Shown one piece after another: positions 24,973 through 33,280 of a stretch of 33,280 bases of DNA. Every line of letters begins with the position of its first letter. Position 1 is the stretch's first letter. The stretch is from Isotricha intestinalis (lineage: Eukaryota; Ciliophora; Litostomatea; Vestibuliferida; Isotrichidae). Location of the stretch: positions 1-33,280 of the forward strand of contig JAJJLU010003756.1 in NCBI GenBank assembly GCA_023807065.1. Reading direction: 5' to 3'. The notes beneath the pieces are model-generated. The model did no database searches. It saw only the letters and a list, made by a program, of their open reading frames with translations, and was not told the DNA's origin. The position numbers and the translations under genes were made by a program.

Positions 24973-27639
24973 TTACGTAGAATAATTCCTGATGCGAGGT
25001 AAATTTGTTTTAGCTTTTCTATTTATTTGCATATATTTATTATTATAAATAGTATTATATTTACTCTTATTTATATGAGCAGCATAACCTTTTCTTTTAA
25101 TTTTAAAATAAAAATCTTTTATAATATCTGGAATTATTCTATTTTTTATTTCTTCTAAATCTTTTTCTTCTTTTTCCTCATTTTTAATTTCAGCAAATGG
25201 ATTATGATTTTCATTTATATTTATAATACTTTTACTTTTTTTTGATAATTTTTTTAAATTTGAATACTTAAATTTCCTTAAATGAATTAAATTATTTCCT
25301 GTTGATTTTTCATGAACTTTTTTTAATTCTTCATTCTTATTTTCTGGGTTTCTATTAGTAGATAAATGAACAAATCCTAATCTAAAAGAAGTAAAATTTT
25401 GAATATTTTTATATTCTACTGTATTAAAAGAATTTTCATTAAATTCATTAAATTGATTTTGTTCTTTTGTTATACTTGATAAATCAGATATTTCGTTATT
25501 TTTTTTATTTGATTGAATAACTTGAAGAGATGATCTTCTTTTTTTAATTGATTTAAAATTCAAAACTTCATTTCTTATAAATTTAATGTTAAGTTTTTTG
25601 TCACCTAATACAATATATGGATTAGAGTTTTTCTTTATTTTATTATCTTCTTCATTATCAATTATACTTTTATTTGAAGAAATAATATTATCTTTATTTA
25701 TTGTCTCTGGATTTTTTGATATTTTAAAATTAAATATACTTGAATCAAATTTTTCATTTTCAACATTATTTTTTTTATTATTCTTTAAAATTTTTCCCTT
25801 TCTAAGTGATTTAAGAGGGAATAAATCTGAAGGACTTTTATATAATTTAATTTGAGAAGAACAAGGAGAATTATTTGAATTATAATTTTCTTTGAAAATC
25901 TCTTCTTTTTCTTTTAATATAGTTGCTTTAATCATTTCAATCATTGTTTTTTTAACATTATAACATCTTTCTATTAATGATATTAATTTATTTGTTGATA
26001 TTTTTATATAAGGAACTACAATTCCTTTTTCATCTTCAATCATTGTATTAAATTTTTTTTTTTCTAATTTAAATATAAAGGCCTTTTGACTTATGACTTT
26101 TGCTGTACATATATATGGAATATCTAAAAATATCTCTTCAATCCCAACTAATTCTTTATCTGTTAATAAACATAATGTAAAATTTCTTTTTTTATTCATT
26201 TCATATATAAAGGAATCATTTTGAGATTTTATTCTTGCAATATCATTATCATATATTAATGTCTTTAAATTAAACAATTCTTCGTTTGTGATAATATGCC
26301 TTTTTTCAATTATTGTTTGATAATATTTACCGTTAATTAATTTATCATATAAAGAATTCATTAAATTATGTAAATTAAGGATAGAACAACTTAAATTTAA
26401 TTGAATTTTCCCTTTTTGTAAAATAATTAAATGTTTAGGCATACTTTTACTAAAAAACAAAATATTTCCTCTATTATATTCTTCTGAAATAAACAAATGA
26501 AAATAATGTTTTTCAAAAAGATGAAAATTAATATTATAAAAAAAAAAAGTATCATAAAGAAAGGTAATATCTTTAGCTTTTTCAAGTTTTTTTTTAGGAG
26601 AAATTAAATTTAAATAATCAGTAGAATTTAAATAACCTAAATAACAATCTTCATTAGCTTTAATAGTAGCATTTCTTTTATGATCTATAGAATCTAAAGC
26701 AGAATCTCCAAAACAATCTCCAGGACCTAAATAAAGAAAAGGTTCATAAACTAATTTAATGAAAGGATGTTTTTTATTCTCTTTTAATAATTTTTCATAA
26801 GGTTCAAAATATACTTCTTCTAAAGTTGATGTTTTACTTTTTTCTAATATATATTGATTTAATTGATTATCTTCAAAGGATTTTTTATTTACTAAAATAT
26901 TTTTCTTTGATTGTTGATCATATGGGGTTTTTATTATTTTTTCTAATTCTTCTTCATTTATTTCAAGATCAGATAATTTTAAACTATAATCTGAGAAAAA
27001 ATCCTTTAATTCTTCTATTTTTGTTATATTATTATTTAATAACATTTCTGTTAGTTGATTTTTAAAATATATTTTATACATTTTGTCAAATTCTCCTATA
27101 TTTGAAATCTCTACAATATTATAATTTTTAGATAATACTTCATTTAGTATATAAAATTCATTGTTTTTTCTTAAAAATTGTAAATATGAAAAATATTCAT
27201 TATATGTGCGTTCTGTGTTATTTATATTTATTAATTTTAATACTTCTACTCTTCCTTTTAATAGAAAATAAAATTTATCCCCAAAATCACCGATTTTAAA
27301 TAAAATATCCCCTTTTTTAATTTTAAAAAATTGTAAATGATTAGCACATGACACACTCAGATTTAGTATATCTACTTTTTTATCTATTAATCCATCTCTT
27401 TCAATTTTTCTGATAAACTTTGATGATTTTATAAATTTGGAAATAATATTAATAATTGTATTTTTAGGAGTTATTGGATTTTCAGAAATTAAATCTTCCA
27501 AAAAAAAAGTAGTTAATTTTGATTCAACATCATTCTTTTGTTGAATTGGATCTGGATTTAAACTTACAGAAAGAATATTATCTGTCATTGTATTTATCCT
27601 AGGATATATATCAGATAAATCCTCATTTTTATCACTCAT
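24973..27639 (-). CDS. large protein with two cyclic-nucleotide-binding-like domains, paralogue of the 19401 protein
   Basis: An 888-residue intronless minus-strand protein. The first cNMP domain begins near residue 105 (FFKIKKGDILFKIGDFGDKF, LLKGRVEVLKL). It is interrupted by about 170 residues containing EYFSYLQFLRKNNEFYILNE, then resumes with YLGPGDCFGDSALDSIDHKR and NATIKANEDCYLGYL. The cassette here reads FGDSALD...KRNATI, close to the canonical FGE.AL...RTA.V, so this domain keeps more of a binding site than its paralogue. A second diverged domain follows (EEYNRGNILFFSKSMPKHLI, LQKGKIQLNL, KELVGIEEIFLDIPYICTAK). The C-terminal third is basic, Ser/Asn-rich and disordered. Insertion position and sequence match the 19401-21926 protein. 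Family function unknown; a cAMP/cGMP effector or structural ciliary protein is a guess. Confidence 0.83.
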   Translation of the reverse strand: MSDKNEDLSDIYPRINTMTDNILSVSLNPDPIQQKNDVESKLTTFFLEDLISENPITPKNTIINIISKFIKSSKFIRKIERDGLIDKKVDILNLSVSCANHLQFFKIKKGDILFKIGDFGDKFYFLLKGRVEVLKLININNTERTYNEYFSYLQFLRKNNEFYILNEVLSKNYNIVEISNIGEFDKMYKIYFKNQLTEMLLNNNITKIEELKDFFSDYSLKLSDLEINEEELEKIIKTPYDQQSKKNILVNKKSFEDNQLNQYILEKSKTSTLEEVYFEPYEKLLKENKKHPFIKLVYEPFLYLGPGDCFGDSALDSIDHKRNATIKANEDCYLGYLNSTDYLNLISPKKKLEKAKDITFLYDTFFFYNINFHLFEKHYFHLFISEEYNRGNILFFSKSMPKHLIILQKGKIQLNLSCSILNLHNLMNSLYDKLINGKYYQTIIEKRHIITNEELFNLKTLIYDNDIARIKSQNDSFIYEMNKKRNFTLCLLTDKELVGIEEIFLDIPYICTAKVISQKAFIFKLEKKKFNTMIEDEKGIVVPYIKISTNKLISLIERCYNVKKTMIEMIKATILKEKEEIFKENYNSNNSPCSSQIKLYKSPSDLFPLKSLRKGKILKNNKKNNVENEKFDSSIFNFKISKNPETINKDNIISSNKSIIDNEEDNKIKKNSNPYIVLGDKKLNIKFIRNEVLNFKSIKKRRSSLQVIQSNKKNNEISDLSSITKEQNQFNEFNENSFNTVEYKNIQNFTSFRLGFVHLSTNRNPENKNEELKKVHEKSTGNNLIHLRKFKYSNLKKLSKKSKSIININENHNPFAEIKNEEKEEKDLEEIKNRIIPDIIKDFYFKIKRKGYAAHINKSKYNTIYNNKYMQINRKAKTNLPRIRNYST

Positions 27640-28342
27640 TTTAAAATTAGAAATTACTAATAAAAAAATAATTTTAAATTTTATTGTTTAATAAAATCTC
27701 AAATTATTCTATAAAAATCCTTTAATTTTCCTTCAACCAATATTCCATATAGTAATCTAACAAATGAAAAACAATATATAAGAATTTTCTAAGAGAAAAT
27801 TAATATCATCAGTAAATTATAATATTTCAACAAAGGAAACAATAGATGATAATTTTCCATTAAAATACCCAAAGATAAAAGAAAGGAGTAAATTAAATTT
27901 TAAGAAAATTATTCACATTGATTTAACAAAAATGCTCTTTCAAATATTGAAATAAAAATAAAAAAACCAATAAAACCAGAAATGATATAAATAAAAAATA
28001 TAGAATAAGAATTCACACAAAAAATTCCAAATAAAATTATATTCAATCAGAATTAAAATGAGAAAATTAGTGTTTCTAAAATAAAAAATTTATTTAGTAA
28101 AAAAATAAAATTAAAAAATAACAAAAAGATTCAAAAAATAAAAATAAAAAAGAAAAATTAAGCAAAGAAGAAATAATAAAAGGACTAGAATTTACATTCA
28201 TAAAAAATTTTTATATTATTTATATTATTTTTGAAAAAAAAGTTTTATTAATATTATAAATCTTAAAATAGAATTTAGTTTAATTTTCCAAACATAAATT
28301 ATATTTGAATTTTCAATTAACAATTTTATAATTTTAATTATA
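27640..28342. other. gene-poor stretch with possible decayed coding sequence
   Basis: About 700 bp. The plus strand between about 27780 and 28260 is A-rich like coding strands here and holds broken frames. One of some 55 codons from about 27780 includes FPLKYPKIKERSKLNFKKII; others are shorter, and a last one (KLSKEEIIKGLEFTFIKNF) ends near 28260. Stops break every frame and no single splice pattern repairs them. It may be a pseudogene remnant or chance. Confidence 0.3.
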
Positions 28343-28912
28343 TTAAAATAAAAAGAATAAAATAAAATAAAATAAATAATTAGACAAATAGAAACTACTT
28401 TGTTTAGAAGAAGTACAAATTAATTTTCCACTCACTTTATCAGATTTATATTCAAGTGTTTTATTTAAAAATAAAATATGAACTTGTAAACAACTTGAAC
28501 TATCTGTTGAACCTGAAACTCCAGTAACATAACAACAAATTTTATTATTTTCTTCATCATTATATTTAGAACAATCATCATAAGAATTAGCTGATTGACC
28601 TTGACTTTCACAAAGAGTAGTATAATCTTCTCCAGATGTAGTATTTGTAGCACTATTTGAACCTTCATTACTATTCTCATCTGGAGTTTCATTATCATTC
28701 ATGTTTTCTTGATTTTTTCTATAATTTAGGATTTTCTTGTTTTTATTTAAATCAATATTTTTTGACCCATTATAATTTAATTTTGTTGTCATATTCAATT
28801 GAAGTATAGTATCTTTGATATTTGAGATTTTAGGGATATTTATTTCTTTAGCAGTTAAATTTATATTTTTGATTATATTGAAAATTATAAACATTGAAAA
28901 AATTATTTTCAT
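28343..28912 (-). CDS. small secreted, probably GPI-anchored Cys-containing surface protein
   Basis: A 189-residue minus-strand protein. Residues 1-21 form a signal peptide (MKIIFSMFIIFNIIKNINLT). A Ser/Thr/Asn-rich spacer follows (TPDENSNEGSNSATNTTSGE). The ectodomain holds six Cys in the order C, C, CC, C, C (TLCESQ, DDCSKY, NKICCYVTG, SSSCLQV, KLICTSS). The extreme C-terminus is hydrophobic (FYLSNYLFYFILFFLF) after a small-residue region (TSSKQSS), typical of a GPI-attachment signal. Similar short Cys-patterned proteins with a CCY motif occur widely in ciliates, function unknown. The frame is intact. Whether the C-terminus is a GPI signal or a transmembrane helix cannot be told by eye. Confidence 0.75.
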   Translation of the reverse strand: MKIIFSMFIIFNIIKNINLTAKEINIPKISNIKDTILQLNMTTKLNYNGSKNIDLNKNKKILNYRKNQENMNDNETPDENSNEGSNSATNTTSGEDYTTLCESQGQSANSYDDCSKYNDEENNKICCYVTGVSGSTDSSSCLQVHILFLNKTLEYKSDKVSGKLICTSSKQSSFYLSNYLFYFILFFLF

Positions 28913-30039
28913 ATTTACTAATTAAATTAAAATATATTAATTGGTTTGAAATAAAATTTGTAATTTAATAATGCTTAAAAATGTTCAATTATTTTTTTTT
29001 TTAACATTGAAGTAGATTAAAAACTTATTTTATAAATTAACAAATTAGAGTAAAAATAGGGAGCATACTGTTGCAAATTAATATATCATTTTTTAATTTA
29101 GATTTCTAGATTTCAATGATATTTTTCACAAAAAAATATTGATTATTCAGTCATATAAATAATTCTTTTTAATAAATTAAGCCTTTATGATTTTAAAATA
29201 TAAAAATCTCTCTTTTGATTTTTATTCAGTGAAAAAATATATTTATTCTAGGTTATAAGGGATTTATGACATAAACAATATTTTAAAATAGAGAGAACAT
29301 AGTAAAATTATTAAATTAAAAATTAAAAGGAAAAATTAATAAAAAGAAAGAAAAAAAAGAAATATAAGTTTGTTTTTAATATGTTATTAATTATAGAATA
29401 ATATTTGCTTTTTAAAAGTAAAATTAATATTGTATTCAGAATTTTATCATCAATATTTTTGATAATGAACAAATAAAAAATGAAAATTACAAGAGGAAGA
29501 GAAAATAAAGAAATGAGAAAATTATATGGATCTATATTGGGTAATATTAATTTAATTAATTATACTTCAAAATCTTTAAATATTCCATTGAATATTCTTT
29601 TTTATTAATTAAATCTCTTATAATTATGTCAAAAATATATTTTCCTTCAATGTTTATAACAATGATTAAATTGAAAATGATATTTCTGCAGTTCAATGAA
29701 TTCATTTAAGAAAAATAAATACTTTTCTTTCAACTAATATATACGTTATGAATGAAGAAGATTATGAAAATTAAAAAAAGATCAAACTAGGAATTGCTTT
29801 AATATTTATTAAATTTAGTAAGTCTTTAAACATTTTGATGGCTCCATCCCAGAAGATAATTGAATATAAAAAAATAAATAAACAATACTTAATTTTAAAT
29901 AATCTTAAATTAAATTTATTTATCTTTTGAATTTTACATTGTAGTAAATAATTTTCAAATTTATTTTATGAAATTAACTTAGAGATTTAATAATAAAAAT
30001 CAATTTTTTCAAATTAATAAACTTATTTAATAATCAAAT
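28913..30039. other. long intergenic region with possible gene remnants
   Basis: About 1.1 kb, the longest stretch here without an accepted gene. A 42-codon plus-strand frame starts with Met at 29480 (MKITRGRENKEMRKLYGSIL). Around 29720-29935 a frame reads STNIYVMNEEDYEN, stops at one TAA, then continues KKIKLGIALIFIKFSKSLN and LMAPSQKIIEYKKI. These could be exons of an intron-containing gene or a decayed copy. I could not build a clean model. The final 100 bp should include the PKG-like gene's promoter. Confidence 0.35.
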
Positions 30040-33000
30040 ATGGGTGTATTGCATAAAAATTGTTGTGTACATGTAAATAATGAAGATCTAAAAGAACATT
30101 TAAATACTATAAGAATTTTCAGAGAAGAATCTCTAAAACTTAAAGTCCCAAAAAAAATAAGTGAAAATAATGAAAATAAATCTTCAAGTAATGAAAATTC
30201 AAATAATAATCAAATAACAATTGAAACTAGTGCTTTAGAAAAACAAAAAGAAAAGTTAAAAAAAATTACTAATCAAACAACTCAAAAAGAAAATAACTCT
30301 AATAATAATTATAATATAATGGAAAATAATATTAGTTTAACAAGAATAAACAGTAAATCATTAATTAGAAAAACAATTTCCATATCATTAAATGACAATA
30401 ATGATATTTTAAAACAAAATAATGATATTAAAGAAAAAAATAATAATAATAATGAAAATAACGAAAATACAGAAGAAGACTTTGCAATATATAAAAGAAG
30501 AACTTTTCGTTCAAAATCATCTGTTCAATCTAAAGTGAAAACAAATTTAAATAACTTTAAAATGAAATATGAAGAATTAGTTTCAAGACTTCCAGTAAAA
30601 AAATCAAACGCTACTGTATTATTTACTCCAGATAATAATATGATTAATTTAATTAATACTAGTCCAGAAAAAAATAATGCTCAATTAAATCCTAATTTTA
30701 AAACTATTACAAGAGGAAAAACTACTCAAAATCCAAGAAAAGATATTGAAATTATTGATACTCCTTTAACTGAAAAACAAGTTAAAACTCTTAAAAATAT
30801 TTTAATTAAAGAAGAATTAATTACTCCAGAAATGAATGAAGGTACTATTAATTCAATAATTAATGCTACTTCTTATTTAAGAGTGAGAGCAAATATAAAA
30901 ATTTTTTCTCGTGAAAATGAAAAAGATGAAGAAAAAAATAATATATATTATATGATAGAAAAAGGAATTTTAGGTTATTCTATAGATTCTGTTAATTATG
31001 AATTGACTAAACATTCTGGAATAGGAACAAGTGCTTTGATTAAAAATTCAAGAAATTCATGTTATTTATATACAATTAAAAGATGTTATTTATTTAAATT
31101 ACCTATTGAAAAATATAAAAAAATTGCAGAAGAATTTTATGATAATGAACATAAAGATAAAATAGATTTATTAGCAAGTCATTTTTTTTTTCAAGGAATT
31201 CCACATGATAAATTAGATTCATTAGCCGATTTAACTTCAAAAATAAAATATAATGATAATACTATTTTAATTAAAGAAGAATCAATTAATCATTGTATAT
31301 ATTATGTTATTGAAGGATTTGTTACTTGTGTTAAAGGAGAATACGGTATTAAGAAAATATATTCTAATGAAATTTTCGGAGAAATTGGAATTTTTCATGA
31401 ACATACTTCTTTATATTCTTTTATTGTTTCTCAAGGAAGTGTTTTATTAAAAATTAATCATGATGATTTATTATCTGTTTTAGGAGGAAATGCTGTTAAA
31501 ACTATTATTGAAAATATATTTGAATTAAGTTTAAAAAAAGACGATATTTTAGGTAAATATTTTAAAATAGAAGAAAATTTTTCAAGAGTTTTTTCTACTT
31601 TTCAATTAAAATACTATTGTCATGATGTTGTATTAAATCAAAAAGAAAAAAAAATTTTATTACCAATATCAGGGACAGCATTTAAATATTATCATTCAAA
31701 AAATAGTAATGAAAATATTGAATTATTTATCTATAAATTAATAAGAGATTTTCATGTAAATAATAATAATCGAATATTAAAAAAAAGTTCTTTTTCAAAT
31801 CAAAATTATGAAAATCATAAAGAAAGAAAATATACAAAAGAAACAGAAATAATAGATAATTCCTTAATATCAAGAGGAGAATTATTTCTTGAGGCAATAA
31901 GTTATACACATGATTTAAAATATATTCTTTTATGTGATGAATCTTTAGTTTTTGAATGCAATTGGAGTGAAATAGAAAAAGTACTAATATTACCTTCAGT
32001 AGAATGTAAATTATCATTTTATGGAAGAATGTCATTATTAAAGCCTCTACCGATGTTTAAATATTTATCATTAATTAAATTATTTCAATTATCTAATTTT
32101 TTGCATTATATACAATTTTCAAATGAAGAAATAATAATAAAAGATGGGCCAAGAAGTGATAAATTTTATATAATTAAAAGTGGAACAGTTGATATTAAAA
32201 TAGGGAATAAATTGATGAAAATTTTAGAAAAAAATGATTCTTTTGGAGATATAACATGGCATATCAGAGAATATAGTAAAAAAGGAAATTTTATAGCTTC
32301 ATCAAAAAAAGTAGAATGTTATTATATAAGTAAAGAAGATTATGAAAATATTATAGATGATGATGATATTATAAGTAAACCATTAAGAAAAATATTAGAA
32401 GTAAAAGAATTAAAAACATCACTTGATAATTTATATTATTTACAGGATTTAGGAAGTGGAGCTTATGGTAAAGTTTATTTAGTTCATGATAAAAAAAGAT
32501 TTTTTGCTGTTAAAACTGCAGAAATTCAAGAAATGAATGCTTCAAAAAATATGGCAAATTTATATATAAATGAAAAAAAGATTATGTTCTCTGTAGAACA
32601 TCCTTTAATAGTAAATATAATAAATACATTTAAAACATCAGACTATTTATTCTTTTTAATGGAGTATGTAGATGGAATAACATTTAGAAAATATTTAAAT
32701 TTACCAAAAAGAAATAATAGAGATAGAGATGAATTAAAATTTTATGGAGCTTCATTAGCATGTGTATTAGATTATTTACAGAAAAAAAAAATAATTCACA
32801 GAGATGTAAAACCAGATAATTTAATGCTTCAATATAATGGATATATTAAAGTTATAGATTTTGGAATTGCCAAAGATATAACAGGAAAAGATTATACTAG
32901 TTCATTTTTAGGAACAGCACATTATATGGTCCAGAAATTATTTTAGGTAAACATTATAATACTTCTGTTGATTATTGGTCAATGGGAGTTGTTTTATATG

Positions 33001-33280
33001 AAATGTTTTATGGAAAACTCCCTTTTGGAAATGGAGAAAAGGATATTAATAATATATATAAGGAAATCACTGATAAAAATATTAAATTTCCAGAAGATTC
33101 TAGTAATGAAGATATTCATGAGCTTATTAAAGGTTTATTAAATAAAAATCCAAAAAAAAGAATTAATTCATTTATTAAAATTAAAAATGAGAATTTTTTT
33201 AAAAAATTCGATTTTGAAGGATTATTAAATTATAAGTTAACAGGTTTTTATGAATTTGAGAAAACTATTAAAGAAGAAGA
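30040..33280 (+). CDS. PKG: cGMP-dependent-like protein kinase (PKG) with cNMP-domain array, frameshifted and cut by the window end
   Basis: The N-terminus MGVLHKNCC offers Gly2 and paired Cys for possible acylation. After an Asn-rich linker come cNMP-like modules: A near 285-370, B near 385-490 (FFFQGIPHDKLDSLADL, EIFGEIGIF), a very degenerate C near 500-660, and D near 670-780 (KDGPRSDKFYIIKSGTVDIK, DSFGDITWH). The AGC kinase domain starts near 798: GSGAYGKV loop, FAVKTAEI lysine, HRDVKPDN (about 920) and DFG (about 939). At 32929-32930 one base is missing where ATG-GCN-CCA-GAA (MAPE) is expected, and the annotated frame stops at 32946. The +1 frame continues cleanly from 32931 to the window end with EIILGKHY, DYWSMGVVLYEM, NKNPKKRI and FFKKFDFEGLL, which is the AGC tail. 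The four-module layout matches apicomplexan and ciliate PKGs. The missing base is probably a sequence error. Confidence 0.88.

Noticed and set aside
28465..28698. Minus-strand 77-codon frame within the surface-protein gene
   Set aside because: It is a shifted frame of the 28343-28912 gene, which has a signal peptide and Cys pattern in its own frame; this one has only Ile/Leu/Val/Met-rich sequence.
32929..32946. An 18-nt GT-AG intron at the kinase break
   Set aside because: Splicing it would remove the conserved PEIIL segment and lead into the wrong frame. A missing single base explains everything.
1..33280. tRNA, rRNA, transposon or CRISPR-like arrays
   Set aside because: No GC-richer cloverleaf-like stretch, no transposase or reverse-transcriptase motif and no spaced direct repeats were seen on either strand.

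Overview
The window is nuclear DNA from a very AT-rich, intron-poor eukaryote with compact genes. It is most likely a ciliate macronuclear (somatic) genome that uses the standard genetic code. Large intronless genes end almost always in TAA (one in TGA). Glutamine is CAA, and no TAA, TAG or TGA is used as sense inside the long reading frames. The few introns are tiny (31 and 58 nt, one candidate of 64 nt). The proteins are Asn/Lys/Ile/Glu-rich, and the gene content fits a ciliate: cyclic-nucleotide-gated channel, PKG-like kinase, large cNMP-binding-domain proteins, MORN protein, PTPDC1-like phosphatase and coiled-coil proteins. High AT with unreassigned stops would fit a litostome, for example a rumen or gut ciliate. 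This is inference, because no rRNA or telomere is present.

Layout. Positions 1-1435 hold a doubtful small minus-strand gene and mostly empty AT-rich DNA. Positions 1436-10380 hold three related propeller (WD40-like) genes; between the first and second lie a 76-residue unknown and a K+/cyclic-nucleotide-gated-type channel. Positions 10475-12717 hold a divergent pair: an NBR1-like PB1/coiled-coil/FW-domain protein (-) and a secreted pepsin-fold protein that has lost both catalytic Asp motifs (+). Positions 13084-15310 hold one long coiled-coil protein (-) broken by an intron or a frameshift. Positions 15547-19244 hold a COP9-signalosome-subunit-3-like PCI protein and a PTPDC1-like cilium-associated phosphatase, both with short introns. 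Positions 19401-27639 hold two large paralogous cNMP-domain proteins in opposite orientation, flanking a coiled-coil protein and a MORN-repeat protein. Positions 27640-30039 are gene-poor, with a small secreted probably GPI-anchored protein and possible gene remains. Positions 30040-33280 hold a PKG-like kinase with up to four cNMP-binding-like modules; it carries a one-base frameshift in the APE motif and runs off the window.

There is no operon-like organisation. Genes lie on both strands and are mostly 70-500 bp apart. The functional theme is cyclic-nucleotide and ciliary or cytoskeletal signalling: four of about sixteen genes carry cNMP-binding modules, several with degenerate phosphate-binding cassettes. 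I do not see a clear new multi-gene system. The best leads are the insertion-containing cNMP-domain family, the dead aspartyl protease, the NBR1-like protein and the lineage-specific CPEC-zinc/WD40 family.
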